From Pararge aegeria (lineage: Eukaryota; Arthropoda; Insecta; Lepidoptera; Nymphalidae), in contig NC_053191.1 in NCBI RefSeq assembly GCF_905163445.1, forward strand, positions 1,054,001 through 1,118,000: a stretch of DNA of 64,000 nucleotides, read 5' to 3'. The position numbers and the translations under genes were made by a program. Under the pieces are notes generated by a model that ran no database searches, was not told the origin of the DNA, and saw nothing but the letters and a program-made list of their open reading frames with translations. Position 1 is the first letter of the stretch. Every line of letters begins with the position of its first letter. Below, piece after piece: positions 1-11,400 of this stretch.

Positions 1-195
1 TTTGTTATCACCATCTCACAATGTCATTTTAAATTATTAGAAGAGCAACCTGGTTAGAGCAATAATTTACACCCAAGCTTTTTTATCGTTTACATAGTCC
101 TTTATACTATAATAGGACTTTTCTATAAGCTTACGTTTAATACAAACTTTGAACTTTTTAAGAGACATCTCCAAGATGTCAATTGGTAGTTTATT
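1..195 (-). mobile_element. jockey-like LINE, 3' fragment (family K)
   Basis: On the minus strand 190 to 75 reads as a short C-terminal peptide (YNKLPIDILEMSLKKFK, ending KKAWV and a stop), the usual tail of insect jockey-like LINE polyproteins. It is followed by a 3' UTR at 1-75 that also occurs at about 42434-42503. It sits in the intron of the dynein light chain gene. The frame is open over the fragment, but no reverse transcriptase is present in this window. Confidence 0.75.
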
Positions 196-242
196 GTAGA
201 ATTGTATGCAATTTTATATATTGTCATGAAACATCAACTTAC

Positions 243-366
243 TTTCTCAATGTTGAATTTCTCAAGTGCCTGCGTGGCACAGTCCACAGCATCTTGCTGC
301 ATCTCCTCACTCATGTCAGCATTCTTGATCACCGCCTTGCGGTCACACATCTTGTCAGCTGGATTG
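243..366 (-). CDS. DYNLL1: LC8-type dynein light chain, first coding exon (partial gene)
   Basis: The ATG is at 350 on the minus strand and the frame gives 36 residues (MCDRKAVIKNADMSEEMQQD at the start) that match the N-terminus of the LC8 dynein light chain (DYNLL1, Drosophila cut up), a protein of about 89 residues. LC8 is a small homodimeric hub bound to the dynein motor and to many partners carrying short linear motifs. The exon starts after an acceptor read as tttatttccag (exon base 366), carries 16 bases of 5' UTR, and ends at 243 before a GTAAGT donor in phase 0. The remaining ~53 codons must lie beyond the left edge. Residue 32 is Phe (ALEKF) where fly and human have Tyr. Transcription start and any 5' non-coding exon lie somewhere in 367-2300 and were not identified. 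Identification is from remembered family sequence and is strong. Confidence 0.93.
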
Positions 367-654
367 CTGGAAATAAACAAAGGGGTTCTTAACTTGTGTT
401 GCATCAATATTTGAGAGCCATGACAAGCCAATTTCTTTTTTCAAAGCTAGCAATGCATGAATGCTTCCTTTGTGCCAGATATTCATGGATGGTGGTAATC
501 AGGTGATGCATTTGCCCAAGCTTTTACTATTCCACATTTACTTTTATCCACTAGGTTACTGATGAGTCTTCGGCCACCGTGATGAACAGAATCCAAAGCA
601 TCAGGCTGATATTTTGAAGTAAACCTCTAATAAAATGATGTGATTAAAAAGACA

Positions 655-820
655 TTGGGGTCCCAAGTTGCTAGAATGGTGACCCTGCAGCGATAAATGC
701 AGTGTTGATCAAACCCCAACAAGCCACTGGGAACAAGTGTACCAGGACGGTGGATTTTGGAACTCCCTACAAAATACCTATGTGTAGCAGTGGATGTCAA
801 TTTGGTTCATATGATGATGA
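655..820 (+). mobile_element. RTE-like LINE, 3' terminal fragment
   Basis: This degenerate copy shares the landmarks ttggggtcccaag, ggaactccctac and gcagtggatgtc with the better copies at 24828 and 57655, and ends in a gatgatga tail. It lies upstream of SRSF1, with many substitutions and no open frame. Confidence 0.7.
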
Positions 821-2309
821 ATTAAAAGGCAGCATGGCAGTTTATACAAGATATTTATAAGTACCTCCTTGATTTCTCGGAAACAACTCCAGAAATTGAA
901 ATGAAATTATAATAGAAGATAAAAATAAAAATTAGTGATAAGAGGCAAAGCTTGTTGGCCCTGTTACTAAATATAATACTCTTAAGGCTTAACAAACCAG
1001 AAATCAAACCTAGAACTCCACTTTGTTAAGAGAGAAGTCATCAAAAACATTCAAAACCTTTGACATGTCAACTAAAATAGGCTAAGTACGATTCTTCCAT
1101 TTAAAACTGCAACGAATTAATGCTTTATGCTGCGGCGATTAGGTTCACATTCACGTGTCACTAGCTTTCTACACGTCCACTTGACGCGCGCCAAATAAGT
1201 CTAGTGTGGACGTAAACTCGTATGAATAATATCATGCGACACTTTTCCACAATAAAAAAGGTTATCATCATCACTTGACATTCGCAACGATTTTCCACAT
1301 GCGTGAAACACTCCATTGATTGTTTATAGCGGGCTCTATAAATAACTTGAAAAGGTCAGCCGCGAAGCTATCCCGCGCGCCCTTTATGAATTTCCCCTTT
1401 TTCTCCTAGAAATTATTTTATCCAATATAAGCAACTTTTCCCTGCTAATATAAAACTTACCTTGCTGGGTTTACCGCTTGTGAAGTCTTTCTAGTTATTT
1501 TAACTCGTGCACTCGCGCTTATGCCAGTCATCAAAAAAATTTAAATTTAAGTCTCGACACGCAGTAAATAAAACGGGGACTACTATAAGATAATGGTTAT
1601 ACATTGCTTTGAGGGTTATCACCATAGAAACATAAATTAAATCAATAAAATTACTTTAGTACACATTTATTGCGAATGTTAGGGAAATGTGTTGAAGCGC
1701 TGATGCTTTTGTTCACTATTTTACGGCGTAAAAACTACGAAATACATCAAAACTATAATCAGACAACAGGGTCTCCTTAAATCTAAACAAAACACATAAT
1801 AAAATAATAAATTACTCACTTTTACGACGGACTTAGATCAAATTTTCACGTAATGATTTTGATACCGGAGATTCTTTGCCTACTTTCTAGAGGATTCTTG
1901 CAAAGGCTTCTTTCAATGATGATTATCTCTGGTTACGCTAGAGGGCGTTCTTATTTAGAAATAGTTCGAAAATCAAAGTTTTAAAATTTCGAAATGTTTA
2001 TTTCGAACTGGCTAAATAGAAAACATCTTAATAATTTTATACCTTTAACTAAAATACTATAAAGTTAAATAAAACATACAAAGCTTTTTGATATTTCATG
2101 GTTTTCATGGTTTCATTTTGAATTAAAATAATTTATATTGAAGCTAGACAAAAGTTTAATAAATTTAAAATTTAAAAGAAATTACCCGTTTGTGTATGTA
2201 TTGATTTCATATTAATTACCATAATTTTAATTTGCAATAGAGCATAATGTGAAAAAATACACAGTGAATTTCCGAACGAACAACGCTTTTCGTAAGACGT
2301 GCCTTGGTG

Positions 2310-2345
2310 CTTGCTCGGCTTGATTGGACGCCATCTTTAATTTGT
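2310..2345 (+). promoter_or_regulatory. possible SRSF1 core promoter elements
   Basis: An inverted CCAAT box (attgg, 2323-2327) lies next to cgccatctt (2329-2337), which reversed resembles a YY1 site (AAGATGGCG). They are about 115 bases upstream of the SRSF1 ATG and there is no obvious TATA box. Assignment is by position and motif only. Confidence 0.3.
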
Positions 2346-2451
2346 CAAAAAAGCGCCCGCCGACCACCAAAAGACGATCGGTATTAAAATTTCGGGCGTA
2401 TTTCGCAGTTTTCTAGTAAATTATAATTTTAAATTGTAATAACACAAAATA

Positions 2452-5400
2452 ATGTCTGGTGGCAGTGGCGGTAGTAGGAATGAGTGCAGGATATACGTCG
2501 GGAATCTGCCTCCCGACATCAGAACAAAGGACATCCAAGACTTGTTCTACAAATTCGGCAAAGTTACATTCGTTGATTTGAAAAACAGAAAAGGTCCGCC
2601 GTTCGCCTTTGTAGAATTTGAGGACCCGAGGTAAGTGTTTTCGCCTAATTTCATCATTATGATGTTCCTAATTTTTGAGTATATTGTCTCTGAATATTGT
2701 AAGCAGTCGCCATTAGTGCTCGTATCTTTAATTGAGGTCTATTAACACTGATAAGTGCGCTTCATTCGTTGCGTGGTTGAATTAATTGTCGTCGTCCTTC
2801 TAATTGCATGCTCGTTCGTTAACCAGGAATAAAAGTCGCCAACTTTTGCTATAATTGAGGGTAAGCTACTTGAAAATGATCACAGCAATGCATCTTATTC
2901 AGAAAAATTATTGAAGAAATTAAACTTCATTTAAACAACAACAATAACAATAAACATGATAAACGAAGTACTACAAGATGGTGCCTTAGGGGATTTTGTA
3001 AGCTATGCAGCAAATTGTAGTTGAAGCGGTGATTGCCCTGTGGGTAGGAGTTCGTCTTCACTTTCGGGGGGAGCGAGTTCGACTCGCAACACGCATCTCT
3101 AACTTTTCTAAGTTGTGTTTTAAGCAATTAAAATATCACTTGTTTCAACGGTGAAGTAAAACATTGAAAGGAAACCTGCATACCTGAGGGTTCTCCATAA
3201 TTTTCTCAAAGGTGTGTGAAGTCCACCATTCCGCACTGGCCCAGTGTGATGGTCCTTTCTCATTGTGGGAGGAGAACCGTGCCCTGTAGTGAGCTGGTAA
3301 TGGGTTAAAATGATGATGATGATGAAGCAAAGCAGTGGCCAAGACATTAAAAAGTGATTGTCATGGTGTTGTATCAACTCAGCCCTTATTTTTAGCCCTT
3401 ATTTTTAGCCTTACATGGAGATTCATTACACTGAACGTAATAGGTGCTTATCTGTTTTTAAACATAGAACAGAAGTTGATTTCTGTAGAATAATACAGCC
3501 CAAGGTTTCACCGAATCAAAGGCTTTTTCTTGGTCCATAAATGCTGAGCAAAGAGTGGAAACTCTTTAGTCTTCTGTTTAAACTGCAGCAGTGTGGCTGT
3601 GGTTTAGTATACAAATGCCAGAAGTTGGCTTGATTGGGAAGCTGAAAGTGCTCAAATTTATTTTTGTTGTTTTATTATGCTCTATGTGCCTCGGAAGTCT
3701 TGTCAAGAACATTTTCATTTTGACAGGGCTAATCTTAAGTATTAATACTTTATAAGTACAAATACTTTAAAATGTCTGTTTAGGCTATGCTTCCATCAAG
3801 TTATTACGAGAGCTTAATAAGAGGCAGTTATTTCAATGGATAAAACTTGTTAAATTCAAGACTCCCTGTGGGTGTGAAATTTTTAAGTGGAATTTCTTTT
3901 TCTAGTTCTTTTTCCAAAACCAAGTTTCTTCTAGTTTTTTACTGCTTTGGTACCTAACACCAAGGTATCAATTCAAACTTGGTTACCTACACTTTATAAC
4001 AAACACACCCTCCAAATTGTATGTCTCTAGGACTAGCAGTCTAGGCTATGCGGTTAAGTCGGTCATTTGAATTTCATATAATTATACAGAAGGTTAATCT
4101 AACTACTAAATCAATGTTTCAATGTTATTACCATACAAACAATAACACACATTAATATTTACATATTATTTCTTACAAAAACCTTCAAATAAATAGAGTA
4201 CTGTAATTTAAATATTTTTTGTATGTGCAACAAAACAATAGGTAAACACTTAATTATCATTTATTATAATGTTTGCAGTGTGCTATCTGTATTTTCAAGG
4301 CTGAAACTCTGATAACAATGTAAATAACAGAATCCATTTTGAAATGTATAAGGGCCATTGATATATTTTTTAAGTTAATTTTATAATTGATTAGTTTTTC
4401 AAGGGAATATAAAAAAGTTTCCATGCCTATAACAGGGTATTTTGACACTAATAGTGGGGCAGCATAATTTTCAGCTTTGCAATAATATGGATTCTGTCAT
4501 TGCTGTTGCAAAAAATATTAAATCTGATGAAGTCTGCAATGCTGCTTAGACATTCTTAGTGTCCTGCCTCTCTATGTGTGAGTGTTTTGGTCTTAATGTG
4601 CCATTTAAAATAAAAATGGCAGCATCAATGCAAATATACTCATAAATTTAATCTCATCATCATCATCATCACTTCAACCAATTGCTCCATCCTAGCTAGG
4701 CTTCCGGTTTCCAGCGTCTTCCACTTATTTAATGTTGTCTGTTCACCTTGTTATGGGACTACCAACGCTGCGTTTAATTGTGCAGTTTCACCATTCCAGC
4801 GCCTTAATACCCCAACTTCCATCGGTTCTCTGTACTTTGTGTCTCCCCCATGCCATTGAAATTTACTATCAATTTTTGTTTATCCAGAGATGCAGATGAT
4901 GCAGTACGCGCTCGCGACGGCTATGACTACGACGGTTATAGACTTCGGGTAGAGTTTCCCCGAGGCGGCGGTGGGGGGGCGCGTGGAGGACGTTCGCAGG
5001 GCGACCGCTTCGGCCCTCGCCCCGCCGTCAGGGGCCCTCCGGCAAGGCGCTCTGAGTACAGGGTACTAGTCACTGGCCTCCCACCGTCTGGATCTTGGCA
5101 GGTTTGTACTTCATTTAGTACTTAAATTTTTAATTAGCTTATGTCCATGTGCTTCGTTCTCGTTTCGTACGGTTTATTACTAATCCTGTGGAATCAAGTT
5201 TGTTTTTCAGGGATAAAAAGTAGCCTGTGTTACTCTCCATTCCTTTCAACTTACTTTATGGTTACCTGCTTAGGGTGCTAAGCAAGGACAAACAAACACA
5301 TGCAACATGTGCTAAATATCATTTGGTATACAGTAGAGAATAGAGTTGTGCCCAATGATGAGAACTCATGCTGGAGGGGTGTGGGGTTGAGCGGGTATGA

Positions 5401-8400
5401 GGGTGATTGCCCCTGTGTACAGTTGTGCGCAGCAAAATGCTTGCTTTGCCCTGCGGGTGCCCAATGATTAATAGATTATGAGATCTGAGGGCTTATACGA
5501 TGCTTATTACAAAGTTTAGGACAAAAGCTGATTTTATGTATTGAAGATATGTAAAAAAAAATTACTTCCTTATGTGCCTATTTTTTTTATTATGTTTCAA
5601 ATCTAGATTTTATTCGTTTACGCATGAGTGATGGGCACCTGATATTCATTCTTAATGTTTGTCACCTGATCAATTTCAAAAGCAAAAAACCTTTGTGAAA
5701 CTGATATAGTGCAACCTGACCGAACTTATATCAATTGCACAGTTACAGAGTGTTTATTATAATACTGATAGTTACATTTTTACTCCTTGTATCAACAAAT
5801 AACATTTTCTCAAATTAATTATAGCAAATAAGGAGTCCATCACTGCATTGTACACTTTGAGTTTCCTAAAGCAGTAAACATATACTTTCAACTAGAACCT
5901 TAAAATAAAGGTTTTCTTAAAACAAGTGTCTCTCTGGGTAGGTTTCTGAGGCCATAAGTATTTATGCTTGTTAATGATTGTAGAGCAATGGTCCAAACCA
6001 GAGTTAATAATTACAAGTGTCTCTAAAGCATGGCTTGAGGGTTTCTAAAGCTTTAAGTATTAGATTTTAGAAGCCAATACAAATTAATGTAAGATTTTGG
6101 CGTATGGTATATGACTTTAACATTACCGAAGTTAAGATTACAACACAGCATTCAACTTGTTGCAGGATCTTAAGGACCACATGCGTGAAGCGGGAGACGT
6201 TTGCTTCGCGGACACTTTCAAGGACGGCACTGGTGTGGTGGAGTTCCTTCGCCACGAGGACATGAAGTATGCGGTCAAGAAGCTGGATGACTCACGCTTC
6301 AGGAGTCATGAGGTGCAGATAACATCATGACATTACATTAATGCGTGACGCATTCTTCAAGGAGAAGTCCGGTGGAATTCCTGTAGCAATTGTTGCCCAT
6401 CAGGTCATCTTTTCTCATTAAAACAAGAAATTGATTTAAAAACTTAAAAAAAAAGCCCTTGTCGCAAGAAAATTTTTACCCATAAAAACAAAAATTGTAG
6501 CGGCGGCCATCTTAGACCGGTTTGCATAAAACATTGCTTAGAACATTCACCTTTCATTCAGAAGAAACAAAATCAAAATCGGTTCTTCCGTTTGGGAGCC
6601 ACGATGAAAACATATACACGACGCACACACACACACGACACATCAAGTAAAACTTATATGTAAGGAGCTACATAAGTATATTATAGTCAGTAACCCTGTC
6701 CGCGGTAGGTCATCTTGACTCGTAACAATATGCTTATTGTACACATGACAGATACTTGAATTCCTTTTGCAGCTCAACACAGTGGCCCATTATCTAGACT
6801 TATCTCATAGAATAGGATGAGAAAGTGTTCAGTATGTTATCTTTTGCTACCCAGCTAACATTACTTTGCTTATTGTTTGTCAAACAAACTTGTACAAGTG
6901 CAAGGAAATCTAATAATTTTTTTTTATATATTAAACTCGTAGTTTTTATAGAAAATTTATAAATAATATTGAAATTTATGCTATATACAACGCAAGACTG
7001 AACACTAAATTAATTCAATAATACAATTTTTTCAGTCCACTATATGCAATAGACAATAGACTTTTGTCCTATGATGAGAACTCACGCTGGAGGGGTGTGG
7101 TGTGGAGAGGGCATGGCCACTGCACAGCCTCTGTGTACATTAGTGCACAGTGTAATGCTCGCTTCACTCTGCGGGTGCCCAATGACTAACAGATTATGAG
7201 ATCTGAGGACTAAAACGAAGTTTAAGAAGTCATTATAAAAAGTTAATATTAAAATGAAACTCACTTAATAAATCATCATCATCATCATATCATCCCATTA
7301 CCGACCCACTACAGATCACGGGTCTCCTCCCACAATGAGAAGGGGTTAAGGCCGTAGTCCACCACGCTGGCCCAGTGTGGATTGGTTATAACAGACCAGT
7401 ACAAATTAAATAAAGTTTGAGGAGTTCAAGCTTATATCTTCTCAAGATCTAGAAAATCTAATACTGTTCAGATTCGATGAATCTTAGTGTGTCCTCTCTT
7501 TGTGAACTAAAAGTATAACTGAGTTGATAAGCGTGTTTTAGTGTGTCGAAAATCTTTGTTGTAGGGTGAAGTTTCATATATCAGAGTGAAGGAAGACTAT
7601 GGCAGCGGGGGCGGTGCCAGCAGCGGTGGCGGAGGTGGTGGTGGTGATAGAGACAGGTGATTATAATAGTATATTATGTAGCAAGAATGCTAATTTGAGT
7701 TTTACAGCCGCGAGCTCGATAAGGAAGCCGAGAGTGTAATGATCAATGCGTATGCGTTTCATACGATGTTTTGCATAAAACTTGTAAGGAAAAAAACAGG
7801 ATAAACTTTCAAAATAATTCTTAGGTAGAGAATAGACTTTTGCCCGATGATGAGAACTCATGCTGGAGGGGTGTGGGGTCGAGCAGGTATGTGGGTGACA
7901 TTGCCCCTGTGTACAGTCGTGCGCAGCAAAATACTTGCTTTGCCCTGCGGGTGCCCAATGATTAATAGATTATGAGATCTGAGGGCTTACACAATGCCTA
8001 TTACAAAATTGGTACTGTTTAGGTTAAAAGCTGATTTTATGTATTGAAGATATTGATATGTAAAAAAATGTACTTTCTTATGTGGGTTCTTTTATTGTTA
8101 TTTTTCAAATCTAGATTCATTCGTTTTCGAAAGTGTAATGATAAATGCATATGCGTTTCGTACGATGTTTTTCATGAAACTTGTGAGGAAAAAACAGGCT
8201 AAAATGTCTCAAAAAATAACTGACCATTTTTACTGTTTTTCCACTGTTTGGCCGCTCGCTAGCTATTGGCAACAGAATCTTCTCTCGCGAATTTATAATA
8301 TCTGAATTATATGCGGTTCTAGCAGGAGGCTTCGGTCGTGGCTAGCTACAATGACGTGCCGTTAAGCGACTTGGCGAACCTACACTGCAAGCTTCTGAAG

Positions 8401-8643
8401 TGTTGTTGCATTCTAAGATGGCAACGGGCTAACCTGATGGGAGGGGATACCTTAGTGCATACACTGTACAATGCGGGCTCTATCTTTAGTGGAATTAAAA
8501 AAAAAACACGTGCATGTTGTTCCAGGTCTCGTTCGTACTCGCCGCGCTCGCCGTCGTTCGCGCGGCGCCGCGGCTCGCCCACGTACTCGCCGGTGCGCCG
8601 CTCGTACTCACGCTCCCGCTCCCGCTCGCGCAACAACTACTGA
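2452..8643 (+). CDS. SRSF1: serine/arginine-rich splicing factor 1 (SF2/ASF), complete, 5 coding exons
   Basis: Joined exons 2452-2630, 4888-5101, 6166-6312, 7565-7656 and 8526-8643 give 750 nt, 249 residues; human SRSF1 has 248. Every junction is AG/GT and phases agree. RRM1 (about 13-85) has RNP2 IYVGNL and RNP1 PPFAFVEF. A Gly/Arg hinge (about 87-120) leads to RRM2 (about 121-195) with the invariant SWQDLKD, split exactly at the exon 2/3 junction (Q131/D132). A second Gly run (exon 4) precedes a short RS tail rich in RS and SP. The protein binds exonic enhancers and recruits U1 and U2AF in the nucleus. Intron 1 holds a SINE and a LINE tail, introns 2-4 hold copies of one ~290-bp repeat, and the 3' region contains another repeat. 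A candidate AATAAA lies near 9106. The RS tail is shorter than in vertebrates. Confidence 0.96.
3026..3325 (+). mobile_element. tRNA-derived SINE (family A), full length
   Basis: This is the clearest plus-strand copy. The 5' head (gcggtgattgccctgtgggt) has an A-box-like segment and a degraded B box (gagttcgactcgc), as expected for an RNA polymerase III SINE. The body contains the landmarks cactggcccagtg and gtggtggagg-like sequence, and it ends in a (gatgat)n tail. It lies in SRSF1 intron 1. At least twelve other copies or fragments of the family are in the window, in both orientations. Confidence 0.85.
4655..4850 (-). mobile_element. RTE-like LINE, 3' terminal fragment
   Basis: Reverse-complemented, it carries the family landmarks (agaaccgatggaagttgggg, gcgctggaatgg) and a (tgatga)n tail at its low-coordinate end. 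It ends about 40 bases before the acceptor of SRSF1 exon 2. Confidence 0.7.
5340..5630 (+). repeat. intronic repeat Y, copy 1
   Basis: The repeat runs from gcccaatgatgagaactcat to the caaatctagatttt(a)ttcgttt block. It is about 290 bp, in SRSF1 intron 2, and nearly collinear with the copy at 7835. A matching partial copy is at 7050. The element class was not recognised. Confidence 0.8.
6620..6645 (+). repeat. (AC)n microsatellite
   Basis: A short run of acacacacacac lies in a fragment resembling common lepidopteran Helitron-derived repeats (SRSF1 intron 3). Confidence 0.6.
7050..7235 (+). repeat. intronic repeat Y, copy 2 (partial)
   Basis: It matches the first ~185 bp of repeat Y (gatgagaactcacgctgg to agattatgagatctgagg) and then diverges. 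It lies in SRSF1 intron 3, in the same orientation as the other two copies. Confidence 0.78.
7273..7390 (-). mobile_element. SINE family A, 3' part
   Basis: Only the tail half is present: (atc)n at 7276, cacgggtctcctcccacaat, aggccgtagtccacca and tggcccagtgtggattgg. The tRNA-like head is missing. Confidence 0.8.
7733..8215 (+). repeat. repeat X-Y-X' arrangement in SRSF1 intron 4
   Basis: An ~83-bp segment (7733-7815, agtgtaatgatcaatgcgta) recurs at 8131-8215 (agtgtaatgataaatgcata), and the third copy of repeat Y occupies 7835-8130 between them. The two X copies differ at scattered bases. Confidence 0.8.
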
Positions 8644-8861
8644 GGTGGGTGCCCACACTGCGATACACGTCCTTCATGACACTGATAATACTATCAGGAC
8701 ACACAGACACGAGGTACCCGACTTCTGACGACATCCGGACGTGGCCTCACACCACGGCCTCGTCCAATCGTCACCCGAGCCGAGGTTCGGCCTCACATGA
8801 GACGCCCTCAGGCCGACTATCCCTCAAAAGTCTAAAGTTGACAGTCTTCCTGGCAGCAGGG

Positions 8862-9062
8862 CTATACTACAAAAATTATATCCACCTGCTAAAGCACGGG
8901 AACATGGAATAGGGGAAGTTTACCCCCGTTCATATATTACTCATATATTATTTGGATATTATTTCACTTGTGCGCCAATGCTCTGAAAGTTGATAAAGCT
9001 GTGGCAGAAGATAAATTTTTATCGTTTCCCTGGGGAGATAATTTTTTCCCGCCGATGCTGTG
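8862..9062 (+). repeat. repeat Z, copy 1, in the SRSF1 3' region
   Basis: The blocks cacgggaacatggaatagg, gaagtttacccccgtt, attatttggatattattt and gttgataaagctgtgg recur in the same order at about 61225-61490. It begins about 220 bases after the SRSF1 stop, so it probably contributes to the 3' UTR. The element class was not recognised. Confidence 0.75.
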
Positions 9063-9734
9063 CAAAGCCCAATTTAGAGGCACGCCAACAAGCTCGCTGT
9101 TCAAAAATAAAATAAAAAACGCTGTAATTGCGAGCCATTCGAGGCTACACTGTAACAAAAGTTACATAACGAGACACTAGAAATGGTCGTAAGTCACTGT
9201 AAGAAACACTTGTCGCCGAACCACGCATGCGCGTATGCGTAGCGGTTCGCCGAAAGTCAAACGCGCAGAGTGTTAGAGACACAAGTTTAAAAGTTACACT
9301 AAAGTCTCTGTTTCGTTAAATTTCGAGTGCCCCGAGTCTCGTTCGCGGCGACAAAGTGACGCGTGCATAACATTTCTTATGCTCGTATTCACTTACGACG
9401 ACCAAGGCCTAATCTAATCTAGGGATACTCCTAGTCGTATATCTGCCGTTCATCAATAATTATTAAATCTGAGTTGGTGAAACGTTTTTTTTCTTCTATG
9501 AACATCGCCTAAATCATTTGGCATTCGGTTTAGGCGATGCCAAGGTTTATTGAAAGCGGGCATAAGTGTCTTGTTACAAACATTTCTATGAATATAAGAG
9601 ATATTAAATGGAGCTTGCGCCGAACACGTTCAAGGTCACGATAATAGCCTTCTGTAGTATTAAGGTTTTTTTTTTTTTACAAAAAGTTGGTAAGCGGTTA
9701 CTTGATGCTATGACCCCATACACTTCTACAGTGT

Positions 9735-9825
9735 TGTAGGTCTCACTACTTACAAATTGTGTATCTACGCATCAAAAGAACTGGGCCTATTTAAATAAAG
9801 AAATATTTGAATTTGATAGTAATAG
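9735..9825 (+). mobile_element. LINE family K 3' tail
   Basis: It ends cgcatcaaaagaactgggcc then aataaagaaatatttgaat, the same tail seen at 23585-23655 and 39925-39965. Confidence 0.55.
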
Positions 9826-10282
9826 ATGTTCCGATACATTCTAATTCATTTTTAATAATCAAGGCAGATTTTTTTAAGTCATTCAAAAAAGTACCTTGAC
9901 ACACTTTGTATCTTATAGATGTTTGTTATGTGACAGCGTTTTATTATTTTGTATGCTCTTGATCATTTCCTTACCAATGCATGGCAAGCCGACATTCTCG
10001 GTCATTATCATGAACTCCTAGTAAGAAATTGTTAAGAGCTGTATTACGTTATTAGATTTCTTTTAGATTAGTTCACCAACTCGCTTTACCAGTATTGTGG
10101 CCTGTGACATCAATGAGGCTTATAATGATGATTCACTAGATTAAACTTAAAGTACTGAAAACCTGCACAGCCACTGTAGGACGTTATCGTGACCATGACC
10201 GTGTCGGGCGTATACGTTCAAATCAGATGATTCTGTTCGTTCAATATAAATAAAAAATAAATAAAAAAACAAATATACTACG

Positions 10283-10612
10283 ACAATACACACGTCGCCC
10301 CAAAGTAAGCGTAGCTTGTGTTATGGGTACTAAGATGCCTGATTACATAAATGAATTTGTTTAAATTAAGATTTGCATGTCATATATTATGACTAAACAT
10401 GTATACCTACAATGTTTTATGCAAATAAAAGGATTTGATTTGATTTGATTTGATAATATACATAAATACATGTAATATACATATAAACACCCAGACACTG
10501 AAAATCACTCACATTAAACACACAAAAATTTTCCAGTTGTGGGAATAGAGCCATGGCTTTTTACTCAGAAAGCAAGGTCGCTGCCCACTGCGCCAATCGG
10601 CCATCAAATATG
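10283..10612 (-). mobile_element. tRNA-derived SINE (family B), interrupted by a second insertion
   Basis: The 3' part (cgccccaaagtaagcgtagc, 10290) and the 5' head (ttttccagttgtgggaatag to cactgcgccaat, 10530-10600) are separated by foreign sequence at about 10344-10455, which ends in a (tttga)n run. The missing link tataaacacccagacactga follows directly after the insert, so the SINE was intact before the second insertion. Confidence 0.8.
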
Positions 10613-11286
10613 TACATACATGATCCAAGTCAGCTTAAATACATTAGGTATATTCTATGAAATTCTTTTCGAACACATATTTTAATCAATTTACTAACCT
10701 AAATTACTTCCACAGTTTTTATGGATTAAGGGCGTTGGATTTTATTCCGCTGTCACTGATGGCTTCATGGACTATCAGGATTACACTATAACTTCATATT
10801 CCGGATTATTCGGGATTATTCTGGATCATTCTAGACTTCGCAAAAACACTTGATTCGCGAATTGTGTTATCTAAGACTAATACAAAATACGTATGGATGA
10901 CGCGTCGTGTTGCGTATCAAAAGTGGTTTTGCTGTCCGACCTACGACACTTAAGTTTTCAAATTGGACGGCAAAATCGTATCTCATTAAATATGGGTAGA
11001 AACCTAGCCACATATATGTAATTATATGTACACATATGGACTGAACGCCTTACGACAGAGAACTGACACTTTCAGTGTCGCCGCCGCAATGTGACGTCAG
11101 TGATCCAAGGTCTAAAGAGATAACCAAGATGGCAGGCCTTCCTGTCACTATAATTACAGTGACTACTGGAGTTAATACTGGAGAACTCCTTCCCGAATCG
11201 TCCTCCTTGCGAATTATGTCCTGGGCAAGGAGTTGATGCCGGTGACCAGCCTAACTATATTTCGAGGGACATAATCATAAACTACA

Positions 11287-11400
11287 ACACCACCAATCCG
11301 CATTGGGCCAGCTTGGTGGACTACAGCCTTAACCTCTTCTCATCGGGGGAGGAGACCCTGTTATAGTGGGCCAATAATGGATGGATATGTTGATGATGAT
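11287..11400 (+). mobile_element. SINE family A, 3' part
   Basis: The landmarks caatccgcattgggccagc, aacctcttctcat, ggaggagaccctg and a (tgatga)n end at 11389-11400 are present. It is truncated at its 5' side. Confidence 0.78.

Larger units (their letters stand above)
367..2451. other. divergent intergenic/promoter stretch between DYNLL1 and SRSF1
   Basis: No coding frame is supported here. It contains one LINE tail (about 655-820) and otherwise unique-looking AT-rich DNA. A GC-richer patch at 1100-1400 (including cgcgcgcc) and the patch at 2280-2400 are the likely transcription start areas for the minus-strand dynein gene and the plus-strand SRSF1 gene. No transcript evidence is available. 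Confidence 0.5.

Noticed and set aside
3026..3100. tRNA-like sequence with A and B boxes
   Set aside because: The same head recurs in at least a dozen places joined to the same non-tRNA body, so these are SINE heads. The B boxes are altered and no cloverleaf closes.
8338..8643. Longer upstream extension of the last SRSF1 exon (101-codon frame)
   Set aside because: The part before 8526 contains a repeat-like segment (aagatggcaacgggctaacc) and a good ttccag acceptor at 8525; the spliced model gives the expected 249 residues.
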